Shown: in pieces, positions 17,523 through 25,702 of the stretch
How the letters are laid out: each line of letters starts with the position of its first letter
Numbering within the stretch: position 1 is the stretch's first letter
DNA from: an uncultured Porphyromonadaceae bacterium
GTDB lineage: Bacteria; Bacteroidota; Bacteroidia; Bacteroidales; Muribaculaceae
Reading direction: 5' to 3'
NCBI GenBank assembly: GCA_902491515.1
Contig: CABUIC010000003.1
Location: forward strand, 77,792 to 141,791
DNA: 64,000 nt
The notes under the pieces: model-generated
The model's input: only the letters and a program-made list of their open reading frames with translations
Told to the model about the DNA's origin: nothing
Databases searched by the model: none
Translations under genes and position numbers: made by a program

Positions 17523-18107
17523 TCAGATGTTTCCGAGCACTTTACCCGGGTTCTTAGCTATGTAGTCTTTCCATGATTTGGGGCCCTTTGCGGCCGCCGG
17601 TTTGCCTGACTCGTAGAAGTGGCAGAGAGCGGCGGCAAGGGCGTCGGTGGCGTCGAGCTTCGTCCTCAGGTCCTCCACGGGAATGTCGAGGATGCGCCTG
17701 AGCATCTCGCAGACCTGTTCTTTCGAGGCGGCGCCGTTGCCCGTTATGGCCATCTTTATCTTACGGGGCTCGTATTCGGTAATCGGAACCTCCCGGGCTA
17801 TCGCCGCGGCGATGGCCACACCCTGGGCGCGCCCGAGCTTGAGCATGCTCTGCACGTTTTTTCCGAAGAAGGGCGCCTCGATAGCCATCTCGTCGGGCAG
17901 ATAGCGCTCGACGATTTCTGTCACGCGCTCGTGAATCCGGCTCAGGCGCATATAGTGGTCTCCGGCCTTAGTGAGTTCGATTACGCCGAGAGCTATCATC
18001 CTCGGAGTCTTTCCGAAGACACCGAGGATTCCGTAGCCTGTGACATTCGAGCCCGGGTCTATGCCCAGAATCACGCGGTCTGCTTTTTCAATCAGTTCCT
18101 CGTTCAT
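17523..18107 (-). CDS. ruvC: Holliday junction endonuclease RuvC
   Basis: 194 aa. Resolves Holliday junctions by paired nicks with RuvAB. Catalytic acidic residues lie in ILGIDPGSNVTGYGIL, AIEAPFFGKN and DATDALAAALCH. Its start overlaps the stop of the DUF4286 gene as ATGA, and ligA begins one nt after its stop. Normal length with a slightly extended C-terminus. Confidence 0.97.
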   Translation of the reverse strand: MNEELIEKADRVILGIDPGSNVTGYGILGVFGKTPRMIALGVIELTKAGDHYMRLSRIHERVTEIVERYLPDEMAIEAPFFGKNVQSMLKLGRAQGVAIAAAIAREVPITEYEPRKIKMAITGNGAASKEQVCEMLRRILDIPVEDLRTKLDATDALAAALCHFYESGKPAAAKGPKSWKDYIAKNPGKVLGNI

Positions 18108-18415
18108 TTTATGATTTCGAGAACGGAAGTGAAGAACATGACCCTGCTCCCGAAACGGCTGAAGAGGCGTTTCAGAAGCGCGTTGAGCTCGAAGCGCTGG
18201 AAGTGGTCGAGAACAGCCCGGGAGCTGACGCGGAACTGCAGGGCGTAGGTCTCCGTGTCGATTGTCTCGTCAGACAGGTGTGTGCTGAGGCGGCTGAGTA
18301 TCGGCGAATGAAGGTCGCCCCGCTTTGAATTGTCCGAGATGAAATAATCCAGAACATCAAGGAATTCGTCAGCAATCGGCAGTTCGACCTGGAAGGTGGT
18401 GTTTATGAGATACAT
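18104..18415 (-). CDS. DUF4286 family protein
   Basis: 103 aa, small, soluble. The N-terminus MYLINTTFQVELPIADEFLDVL matches my memory of DUF4286, a Bacteroidetes family of unknown function that usually sits next to ruvC, as here (ATGA overlap). No catalytic motif visible. Three nt after the glycosyltransferase stop. Confidence 0.8.
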   Translation of the reverse strand: MYLINTTFQVELPIADEFLDVLDYFISDNSKRGDLHSPILSRLSTHLSDETIDTETYALQFRVSSRAVLDHFQRFELNALLKRLFSRFGSRVMFFTSVLEIIK

Positions 18416-18418
18416 TTT

Positions 18419-19198
18419 TCAGTTCCTTTCTTTGCCTTTGGGAGTGCGCGCGAGTCTGTAGGCGAAGCCGGCGTGGCGCGCAAGGGTGGGGAGGAAGCCG
18501 TAGTAATGCGACATGATTTTGAATCGCTCGACAAGCGACGCGCGCCGGTGGCTTGTGGTGAGGCCTTCGCTGAGATAGTCGATCAGAGGCTTTTCGCCGA
18601 GATAGACATTTCTACGTGAGTGCTGTAGGCAGCGTATGCACCAGTCGAAGTCGGCGGAGTACCGGTAGGAAGTGTCGAAGGGGCCGGCTATGCGGTGAAG
18701 TGCCACAAAAGCCTGATGGCAGACAACCATTCCCTCCTTGAACGAGTCGAGCGTAAGTTTTTCCGGTGCACGAAGGTGCCTCGGGCCGATTTGCCGCCCC
18801 GCCGAATCTACGAGTACGGTCTGCCCGTAGATTACTCCCGGAAACTCCATTCCATCGACGGCGTCCATTATCCTTTCGAGGGCGTCGGTTCCGTGGAAGC
18901 GGTCGCCGGCGTTCAGGAAGAGAACGTATTCCCCCCGGGCGAGCGCGAGGCCCTTGTTCATGGCGTGGTAGAGCCCTCTGTCAGGCTCGCTGACAGTCCG
19001 GCGGTATTCCCGGGCGTGGCCGGCGAGGGTTTCGAGGGTGCCGTCGGTTGAAGCTCCGTCGATTATGAGATGCTCGAATGCCCCCTCCCTGAACCGGTCG
19101 AGCGTCTGGCTGTCGACGGATTCGAGAGTGGGTACGATGGTCTGCCCGGGATTGAAGCAGACTGTGATTATGCTTATCAGCGGATTGTGGCTTGACAT
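18419..19198 (-). CDS. Glycosyltransferase family 2
   Basis: 259 aa from the ATG at 19198; the open frame upstream is only a shadow of the larger gene. GT-A fold marks: SIITVCFNPG at the start, LIIDGASTDGT, FLNAGDRFHG (DxD-equivalent) and SADFDWCIRCL. No transmembrane segment, so cytoplasmic transfer of a sugar to a lipid-linked or cell-envelope acceptor is likely; donor and acceptor unknown. It lies 14 nt after the AlbA_2 protein and three nt before DUF4286. Confidence 0.9.
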   Translation of the reverse strand: MSSHNPLISIITVCFNPGQTIVPTLESVDSQTLDRFREGAFEHLIIDGASTDGTLETLAGHAREYRRTVSEPDRGLYHAMNKGLALARGEYVLFLNAGDRFHGTDALERIMDAVDGMEFPGVIYGQTVLVDSAGRQIGPRHLRAPEKLTLDSFKEGMVVCHQAFVALHRIAGPFDTSYRYSADFDWCIRCLQHSRRNVYLGEKPLIDYLSEGLTTSHRRASLVERFKIMSHYYGFLPTLARHAGFAYRLARTPKGKERN

Positions 19199-19212
19199 TG
19201 TCTGATAATCAG

Positions 19213-22200
19213 TTATAAGGCGCCTCCGAGCTTGGAGGCGAAGGTTGTCATGGCCGTACGGGCCTCCGGCCTGTCGATGTTGACGCGCATTGTATAGCCG
19301 AAGTTGCGCGAAAGTTTCCCGGGAAGGCAGTCCGAGAGAAGGGAAGAGCTCTTTGACGGCGCCACTTCCCAGCCGAGAACACGCTCGGGGGATATCGCGG
19401 CGAAGGGGCGGGTGTCGCCTCCGAGACGAGAGGTCTCCAGACCGTCCATGGGCACAGCCCTGCGCATGAGTGTGCCGCTTCTGTCGCTGCCGAAGCAGAC
19501 GGCGAAACCGTCGGCGCCGACCGTCGCCGCGAATACGGGCCTTGCGTCGTCGCGCGTCAGAATCTGGCCGCGCTGGATACTGCGGTCCTCCATGATTTCG
19601 CTTAGCCGCAGTTTCATTGTCCGGCCGTTGTCGAAGCCCACGAAGAGCCATCCGCTGCCGATTTCCTCCTCAAGGACGGCGAGGGCGAGAAGACAGCCCG
19701 GCTGCTGGTCGCGCCAGGTGTCCCTGGTACTCGATTCGAGCCTGCCTTCCTTTGTGAAATACAGGTAAAGGGACGGCTGGACAAAGGAATCGTCCCCGTC
19801 GTGGAGCTCATTGCGCTTCCATACGGATGTCTCGATTCTCTCTTCGGCAGACTCTTCTCGAGCGGAATTGTCGGCTATCGCCGGGCTTGCGGCTGCCTGT
19901 GCGGCTTTGCCGCCCGCGGATTCCGCGGATTTCCGTGCCTCTTCGGCCATTCGGTCCTTCGCCGCCTTGAGCTCCGCCTCTTCCTGTTCCTTGTTGACGG
20001 CATGTTCGTGCTCCTTTTTCTGGATTTCGCGCTCGCGCATGAATTTTCCAATCTCCGCTTCGTCGCGGAGCTCGCGGGTAGAGGTCGACGTGCGGACGAA
20101 GAGTTTTTCATCGAGGTAGACGGGCTCGTAGGATGGAGAGACCTCAATTCGTATCACGTCCTTATTGAGCGTCTTGGCCTCGTCGTCCACGAACACGCTC
20201 ACTTTTCGGCTCAGGGCGTCGCCATATTTTTTCCGGACGAGGTTCTCGAGCATCAGTGCCAGCGACGCGACATCGGTGATTGTGTACCAGTCGCCCTCCA
20301 CTTTCTGGCGCCCGCGGCGGTAGAGTTCCATGTCCTCGAACAGGCCGCTGGCATATCCGCGGTCGTTCACACCGATATAGAGCGTGCCTCCGGCGGCGTT
20401 GAGGAAGCCCGCGATGATATGCAGGAGCTCGAAGCGCTGCTCCTCGGCCGCGGGGAGGCTCTTCTGGCCCTGCTTGACGGCCTTGTACACCGTGGAGCTC
20501 TTGAATTCCACAAACTGGCTCTCCGAACCGTAGTATTTGCTTTTGGGAACCTCGTAGTTCACGTTCAGCAGACTCTTGATGCGGGTGCGGATGCCGTCGG
20601 CTATTTTCTTGTCGTCGTTGTCGCCGCAGGCAAGGCTCACCAGCGTGTAAGACAGCGCCAGCCGGGCCAGGTTGCTCTCCAGCTCGTTGTGTGGGGAGGC
20701 GATGATATCCTCAAGGGCCTTGACGGCCTCGATGTTCCCGAGCTTGCCGATTATGTCGAGTCGGCGGTAGAGATTCTCGAGCAGGGGACGGCCTTCGACG
20801 CGTGAGCGCATCTTGCGGAGAACTTCGGTGTCGAGTCGGTCATTCGTGGCGAAGAACTGTATCATCGTCAGAAGGGAGGCGTGCGTCGCCAGGTCTGCGG
20901 CCATGGCCTCGTCATCGGCGAGGCGTGCCAGGAGCCGGGCGTAATGTATATAGTCGAATGCCTGCTCGAGTTTCTCTGCCGAAATGGCCTTGAAACGCAT
21001 CAGCTGCACAAGCTCGAGCACATCCTCCCGTGAGAGTATCTCGTCGGTGTCGCGGATCATCCCGATTTCCTCCATTTCCTCGGCTTCTTCCTCCGGCTCG
21101 TCTTCCGTATAGGAGTAGTAGTCCTCGATGGCCTTCAGAAGAGTGGTCAGGCTCTTGGCGTTCTCGAAGTGATCTTCATTGCTGAGATGCAGAATCTCGC
21201 CCTCATATAGCCCGGAGGCTGTAATGCCTTTGTATCTGAATGCTACGGTCGAACCGACTTTCGGGTTGATGTGGTCGGGGTCGTAAAGGAAGAGCCCGAA
21301 GCCCTCGGAGCAGACGGCGCTGAAGCGTCCGCCGAGATTTTTCGTCACTCCCGCGTAATAAATGTCGCCATAGTTCAGGCGGTCGCGGAAGTAGTCTTCG
21401 ATGATGCCCGTGAGTGAGAACCGGTAAGTGCCGTCGGGATTCAGGGCTTTGACCGTGGCGCGGAGGATGCGGCCGCGACCGTTCTCGCTCCACACGCGGT
21501 CGTCGACGAAGCGCATGGAATAGCCCACGATGTCCGTGCTCTCGATAGTGCCGTTCACGGGTTCGTAGCCGTCGTCAATCACCCGGCAGGTGAATATCAG
21601 TCGGTCGGCGGTGGGCGTGCGCAGGCCCGTAAGCTGGACAAAGACATCGTCGCCCACAACGGGTGTCGTCACCATGCGTTCCCGGATTGCCGCCGACGAG
21701 GGGTCGGAACCGCCTTTTTCGAAGAGCGCGCGCTCGGTCTCAGCCCACCATTTCGCCCGCTCGTTGATGTTCTTCGTGGCCGAGCGGGTCGGAGCCTCGA
21801 CGCCCGCGAGTGAAATCTGAGGGCAGAGCCATGGCATCCAGCCGGCGGGAACAGCGGCATGTTCCTCATTGCGCACCCCGCTGCGGCACAGGCGGAGCCC
21901 CTGGGAGTCCACGACTAATTCCACATATCCGTTGCTGAAGGTGTGGGTCGACTCCAGGGCGCATAGAGGGTCGGGGGCGTCGAGCTTAAGGGCCGCGCGG
22001 GCCAGCATTACCTTCTGCTGCTTCAGGTTCTCATAGGTGTAAGCCGGGGCGAAGGTGTCGCTGTCCATCAGCGCGAGGAAGCTCTTCGCAAGCAGCGTTT
22101 CCGAGGCTTCCGCGTTGACGAGCGACGCGTACCGGTAGAAGAGCGACCGCAGACGCGAGGCATGGTCCTCGGGCATTCCGTCCTTGCCGGCGATGAGGAG

Positions 22201-23385
22201 CTCAAGGGCTATGGCGGTAAGAAGGTTGCCGAGCCGCGCGCGTTCCTCGGTGCTTTCCACCTGAGGCAGCGCGTCTATGTCGGCGCGCGTCATCTTCACG
22301 TAGATGTCGAACTGCTCGATGAAGGCCTGACGGAATGGCTCAAGTTGCCAGTTGGAGAGCTTGCGCTCGAAAATCACCGCGAAAATGCGGTCGAGGTTGG
22401 TCTGAACCTCCTGCGGAAAGAGGCGGAATATCAGCATCAGCACCGCGAACTGCCGCGAGGGATGGTAGATGAACCCGGATTTCTGAAGCCGGTCGAGCAG
22501 GGTGGTGATGAACTGCTGGTGCGTCCCCTTCTTCACCTTCTCGAGAGTCATCTTGTAGGGCTTGACACCCTCCACGAGCGTCGTCACCTCCTGTTGTCGC
22601 GCCATGCGCTCCTCGTCGGGCAGGAAGTTGAGGAACGCCGAGCCTTCCAGCAGGAAAAGTCCTAAGGCGCGCATGTATTCGATGGTGCGGTCCAGTATTT
22701 TCTTTCCTCGCTTCGTGCGGGCCTGCATGAACCACCGGGGCATCTGCTCGTTCATCACGAGCAGCGCCGTCAGCGGCCACGACGAGCGTTCATCCTCGAT
22801 TTCCCGTTTGACCGTGGCGAGCTCAGGGAGTATGCCGATGAGGCGCCGGATGAATTTGCTGTCCGTTTCGCTCATACCTATGGCCCCGCAGACTTCCTCA
22901 TATGTGTACAGCGGGAAATCCGCTGCCTCCCGCACAAGCGCAAGGTTCAGATAGCCGTTTTTTGCCTGATAGAAACGCCCCTTGACCCTCTGGCCCTTTC
23001 GCACCGGGGTTTCCGGCCGCTTGAGCCTGTACATTATACCGTAGTCGTCCATTACCAACATGTACTCGTCGCCTTCCTGGGTGGGGACCACAATGTAAAA
23101 ATCGAAAATTTCTCCGAGTTGGTCCGGACGTCCGTAAAAATCCTTGACGTACTGAACTATATCGTGCGTAAGCGCCGGAACGCCATCGGCCGAGACGCCC
23201 TTAATCCTGCAATTCAGAACCGGTGGCACCTGATATCCCTCGGATCGCTGGAATTTAAGCTTTGGCAATCTTACCCTCACCGGATTGTCCGAACTGTCAC
23301 GCGCTTCCAGATAAAAATAATTCTCATTTTCGTCCTCCGGGGTCAGCACCGGAAAGGAATAGACTTGGCCGTAATTGTACTCCAT
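19213..23385 (-). CDS. Very large AlbA_2 (Schlafen-like) domain protein
   Basis: 1390 aa from the ATG at 23385, chosen because the -7 box at 23435-23442 would leave no room for the earlier start at 23475. Most of the protein is unrecognised. An AlbA_2-type nucleic-acid-binding domain lies at about 945-1090 (SQFVEFKSSTVYKAVK, then ELLHIIAGFLNAAGGTLYIG, VNDRG). A charged Ala/Glu/Lys-rich coiled coil follows at about 1105-1175, then about 200 residues of unknown fold. An acidic stretch (EDEPEEEAEEMEE) lies near 765. No membrane segment. It is the first gene of the operon with GT2, DUF4286, ruvC and ligA, diverging from udk. DNA or RNA binding is inferred from AlbA_2 only. Confidence 0.8.
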   Translation of the reverse strand: MEYNYGQVYSFPVLTPEDENENYFYLEARDSSDNPVRVRLPKLKFQRSEGYQVPPVLNCRIKGVSADGVPALTHDIVQYVKDFYGRPDQLGEIFDFYIVVPTQEGDEYMLVMDDYGIMYRLKRPETPVRKGQRVKGRFYQAKNGYLNLALVREAADFPLYTYEEVCGAIGMSETDSKFIRRLIGILPELATVKREIEDERSSWPLTALLVMNEQMPRWFMQARTKRGKKILDRTIEYMRALGLFLLEGSAFLNFLPDEERMARQQEVTTLVEGVKPYKMTLEKVKKGTHQQFITTLLDRLQKSGFIYHPSRQFAVLMLIFRLFPQEVQTNLDRIFAVIFERKLSNWQLEPFRQAFIEQFDIYVKMTRADIDALPQVESTEERARLGNLLTAIALELLIAGKDGMPEDHASRLRSLFYRYASLVNAEASETLLAKSFLALMDSDTFAPAYTYENLKQQKVMLARAALKLDAPDPLCALESTHTFSNGYVELVVDSQGLRLCRSGVRNEEHAAVPAGWMPWLCPQISLAGVEAPTRSATKNINERAKWWAETERALFEKGGSDPSSAAIRERMVTTPVVGDDVFVQLTGLRTPTADRLIFTCRVIDDGYEPVNGTIESTDIVGYSMRFVDDRVWSENGRGRILRATVKALNPDGTYRFSLTGIIEDYFRDRLNYGDIYYAGVTKNLGGRFSAVCSEGFGLFLYDPDHINPKVGSTVAFRYKGITASGLYEGEILHLSNEDHFENAKSLTTLLKAIEDYYSYTEDEPEEEAEEMEEIGMIRDTDEILSREDVLELVQLMRFKAISAEKLEQAFDYIHYARLLARLADDEAMAADLATHASLLTMIQFFATNDRLDTEVLRKMRSRVEGRPLLENLYRRLDIIGKLGNIEAVKALEDIIASPHNELESNLARLALSYTLVSLACGDNDDKKIADGIRTRIKSLLNVNYEVPKSKYYGSESQFVEFKSSTVYKAVKQGQKSLPAAEEQRFELLHIIAGFLNAAGGTLYIGVNDRGYASGLFEDMELYRRGRQKVEGDWYTITDVASLALMLENLVRKKYGDALSRKVSVFVDDEAKTLNKDVIRIEVSPSYEPVYLDEKLFVRTSTSTRELRDEAEIGKFMREREIQKKEHEHAVNKEQEEAELKAAKDRMAEEARKSAESAGGKAAQAAASPAIADNSAREESAEERIETSVWKRNELHDGDDSFVQPSLYLYFTKEGRLESSTRDTWRDQQPGCLLALAVLEEEIGSGWLFVGFDNGRTMKLRLSEIMEDRSIQRGQILTRDDARPVFAATVGADGFAVCFGSDRSGTLMRRAVPMDGLETSRLGGDTRPFAAISPERVLGWEVAPSKSSSLLSDCLPGKLSRNFGYTMRVNIDRPEARTAMTTFASKLGGAL

Positions 23386-23434
23386 GATGAAATATATGTG
23401 CCTCGCACGGCGATTTAATGCGTTTGAATATCCA

Positions 23435-23442
23435 CAAAGGTA
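23435..23442 (-). promoter_or_regulatory. -7 element of the AlbA_2-ruvC-ligA operon
   Basis: TACCTTTG on the minus strand is a perfect TAnnTTTG match about 50 nt before the chosen ATG. It is back to back with the udk promoter, sharing a roughly 130 bp divergent region. A well-spaced TTTG was not seen. Confidence 0.55.
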
Positions 23443-23462
23443 CGAAAAATATCGCGTTCCAC

Positions 23463-23493
23463 ATTGACAAATCACATTTTTTTCGTAATTTCG
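23463..23493 (+). promoter_or_regulatory. Promoter of udk-lptB
   Basis: ATTG (23463-23466), 19 nt, TAATTTCG (23486-23493), a near match to the Bacteroidetes consensus, with a leader of about 15-20 nt before the udk ATG at 23517. Confidence 0.45.
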
Positions 23494-23516
23494 CGAAACT
23501 AAACGACAAGCAAGAT

Positions 23517-24131
23517 ATGATAATCATCGGAATAGCCGGAGGCACCGGCTCGGGCAAGACGACTGTCGTCAACAAGATAATAAACTCCTTTCCCGCAGGA
23601 GAGGTGGCCGTGATTCCTCAGGACTCATATTACAAGGATTCAGGTCACATTCCCCCCGAGGAGCGCTCCAAGATTAATTTCGACGAACCCGCCGCTATAG
23701 AATGGCCCCTGCTTGTCAGGCATCTGAAGGAACTGAGGGACAACCGCACAATCCAGATGCCAACATACTCCTACCTCACATGCACCCGTCAGGAAGAGAC
23801 CGTCGAGGTGCGCCCCGCCGACGTCGTTATTGTCGAGGGAATACTCGTGCTCTGCGACCCCGTCCTCCGCGAGATGATGGACATAAAGGTCTTTGTCGAC
23901 GCTGACGCCGACGACCGCCTCATCCGCGTCATCGCACGCGACTGCATCGAGCGCGGCCGCACTCCCCAGATGGTCATCGACCGTTATCAGGATGTGCTCA
24001 AGCCCATGCACTGCCAGTATATCGAGCCCTCCAAGCGTTTCGCTGACCTCATTATCCCTCAGGGCGGCAGCAACACCGTGGCTATCAACCTTCTCACCGA
24101 CTACATCGAATCCCGCCTCAAGCGCAAGTAA
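23517..24131 (+). CDS. udk: Uridine kinase
   Basis: 204 aa from the ATG at 23517, which puts the P-loop right at the N-terminus as in the family (MIIIGIAGGTGSGKTT); the longer open frame would cover the promoter. Phosphorylates uridine and cytidine in pyrimidine salvage. Other motifs: VIPQDSYYKD (substrate loop), VIVEGILVL (Walker B), DDRLIRVIARDC (lid arginines). Its stop overlaps the lptB start as TAATG. Confidence 0.95.
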   Translation: MIIIGIAGGTGSGKTTVVNKIINSFPAGEVAVIPQDSYYKDSGHIPPEERSKINFDEPAAIEWPLLVRHLKELRDNRTIQMPTYSYLTCTRQEETVEVRPADVVIVEGILVLCDPVLREMMDIKVFVDADADDRLIRVIARDCIERGRTPQMVIDRYQDVLKPMHCQYIEPSKRFADLIIPQGGSNTVAINLLTDYIESRLKRK

Positions 24132-25006
24132 TGGACATAATCACCAACTCCGACCCCTCTCAGGAGGCTCAGGACAAACACGCCGCCGAGCTTCCCTCGC
24201 CCTTCACACTCCAGAGCGCAATCCTCGGCGACGACCGTCCACTCGTCCCGGAGCCTGAGCCTTCAGGCGTCCTGCGCACCGACAATCTCGTGAAGAAATA
24301 CGGCAAGCGGACGGTGGTGAATCATGTAAGCATCAATGTCTCCCAGGGCGAGATTGTCGGCCTGCTCGGACCGAACGGCGCAGGAAAGACTACTACCTTC
24401 TATATGACCGTAGGCCTTATCCGGCCGAATGAAGGACGCATCTTCCTCGATGATCTCAACATCACGGACATGCCGATGTACAAGCGGGCGCAGAACGGTA
24501 TCGGCTATCTGCCTCAGGAGGCATCGGTCTTCCGCAAGCTCTCCGTCGAGGACAATATCAAGGCTGTCCTCCAGATGACGGGCAAGCCCCTCGACTACCA
24601 GCGCGAAAAACTCGAGAGTCTCATCGCCGAATTCCGTCTTGAGAAGGTGCGCCGAAACCTCGGCGACCGTCTTTCCGGCGGCGAGCGCCGACGCACGGAA
24701 ATCGCCCGCTGTCTGGCCATCGACCCCAAGTTCATCATGCTCGACGAACCTTTCGCCGGAGTCGACCCAATTGCCGTGGAGGATATCCAGGAGATTGTCT
24801 ATAAGCTTAAAACCAAGAATATAGGCATCCTCATAACCGACCATAACGCGCAGGAGACCCTGCACATCACCGACCGCGCGTACCTCCTCTTCGACGGCCG
24901 CATTCTCTTTCAGGGCACCTCCGAAGAGCTCGCGGACAATCCCATTGTCCGCGAGAAATACCTCGGCCGAAACTTCGTCTTCTACCGCAAGCAGTTCAAT
25001 TCCTGA
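24131..25006 (+). CDS. lptB: LPS-export ABC transporter ATP-binding protein LptB
   Basis: 291 aa. Energises extraction of LPS from the inner membrane by the LptFG complex. Walker A GPNGAGKTT, Q-loop YLPQEASVFRKL, signature LSGGERRRTEIARCLA, Walker B MLDEPFAGVDP, H-loop LITDHN: the full LptB pattern. About 50 extra N-terminal residues, acidic and proline-rich, precede the core (which begins near LRTDNLVKKYG); a later start is possible but the TAATG coupling supports this one. Confidence 0.94.
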   Translation: MDIITNSDPSQEAQDKHAAELPSPFTLQSAILGDDRPLVPEPEPSGVLRTDNLVKKYGKRTVVNHVSINVSQGEIVGLLGPNGAGKTTTFYMTVGLIRPNEGRIFLDDLNITDMPMYKRAQNGIGYLPQEASVFRKLSVEDNIKAVLQMTGKPLDYQREKLESLIAEFRLEKVRRNLGDRLSGGERRRTEIARCLAIDPKFIMLDEPFAGVDPIAVEDIQEIVYKLKTKNIGILITDHNAQETLHITDRAYLLFDGRILFQGTSEELADNPIVREKYLGRNFVFYRKQFNS

Positions 25007-25118
25007 TTAGGAATTGCAGGCATCCATGTTCTCCCCGTCCCTCCGTTATCCGGATGGAGGTTCTGTGTCGCGTAAGTTATCAGGGTGGAGCCCCTGTGTC
25101 GCGTCAGTTTGCCGTAGG

Positions 25119-25697
25119 TCAGTTCTGTGGAGTCCCCTCTAAAAAATCCAGTTCGTCAATAATCCGGCTCTTCAGGCGTTGTATTGCCGGTGTGCGCCCG
25201 TCGGCGGAATTTACCGCCGCGCGGCATTTCTCCGCAGAAATACTCTGCAGGAGGTTCATAATCAGGCGGAGCGCCCCGTAGACCTCCATATCCGTCGCAT
25301 CCTTCTTTTCGAGCATCCCGAAAGCTACTTCCGGGGCGAAGGAGCAGTGACGCAGAAGCCCGTGGCACAGCATGTCGCTGACCTCCTCCGTGGGGCAGTC
25401 TGCCAGCCACCGCCGGGCCTCCTCCTCCGTCAGTTCATTCCCGGGGTAAATCAGTGGCGCCAGCAGAAGGCTCTCGCGTGTAGTGTCGTTGGCCCGCAAG
25501 GCCTCCGCGAGTTCCCGGTCCTTCCCCGTGAAATCTGCGATTTCCTTGAGTTGCGGGAGATTCAGGCCAAAAATCACCTTAAATGGCGAGCCTGCGCGAC
25601 GGAGTGTGTCGCTTATGATTCCGTTGCGGAGGGCGAAGAAACGTCGCTTCACCTCCTGCATTTTTGAAAATCCTTCCTCGTGTGCCGAGATGTCCAT
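25119..25697 (-). CDS. AlkD-like HEAT-repeat protein (DNA alkylation repair family)
   Basis: 192 aa, all-helical by appearance, with HEAT-like repeats. RFFALRNGIISDTLRRAG, then FGLNLPQLKEIADFTGKD, then LAPLIYPGNELTEEEARRW resemble Bacteroidales proteins annotated as DNA alkylation repair (AlkC/AlkD-like). Glycosylase activity cannot be confirmed from the sequence. Five nt after dnaG, so probably co-transcribed with it; it converges with lptB. Confidence 0.7.
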   Translation of the reverse strand: MDISAHEEGFSKMQEVKRRFFALRNGIISDTLRRAGSPFKVIFGLNLPQLKEIADFTGKDRELAEALRANDTTRESLLLAPLIYPGNELTEEEARRWLADCPTEEVSDMLCHGLLRHCSFAPEVAFGMLEKKDATDMEVYGALRLIMNLLQSISAEKCRAAVNSADGRTPAIQRLKSRIIDELDFLEGTPQN

Positions 25698-25702
25698 GGT
25701 TC

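Noticed and set aside
15695..17557. 620-codon plus-strand frame opposite ligA
   Set aside because: Antisense shadow in GC-rich DNA; ligA is intact on the other strand and the frame has no motif.
19199..19651. N-terminal extension of the GT2 frame
   Set aside because: It overlaps the AlbA_2 gene in another frame and has shadow composition; the GT-A fold begins at the ATG at 19198.
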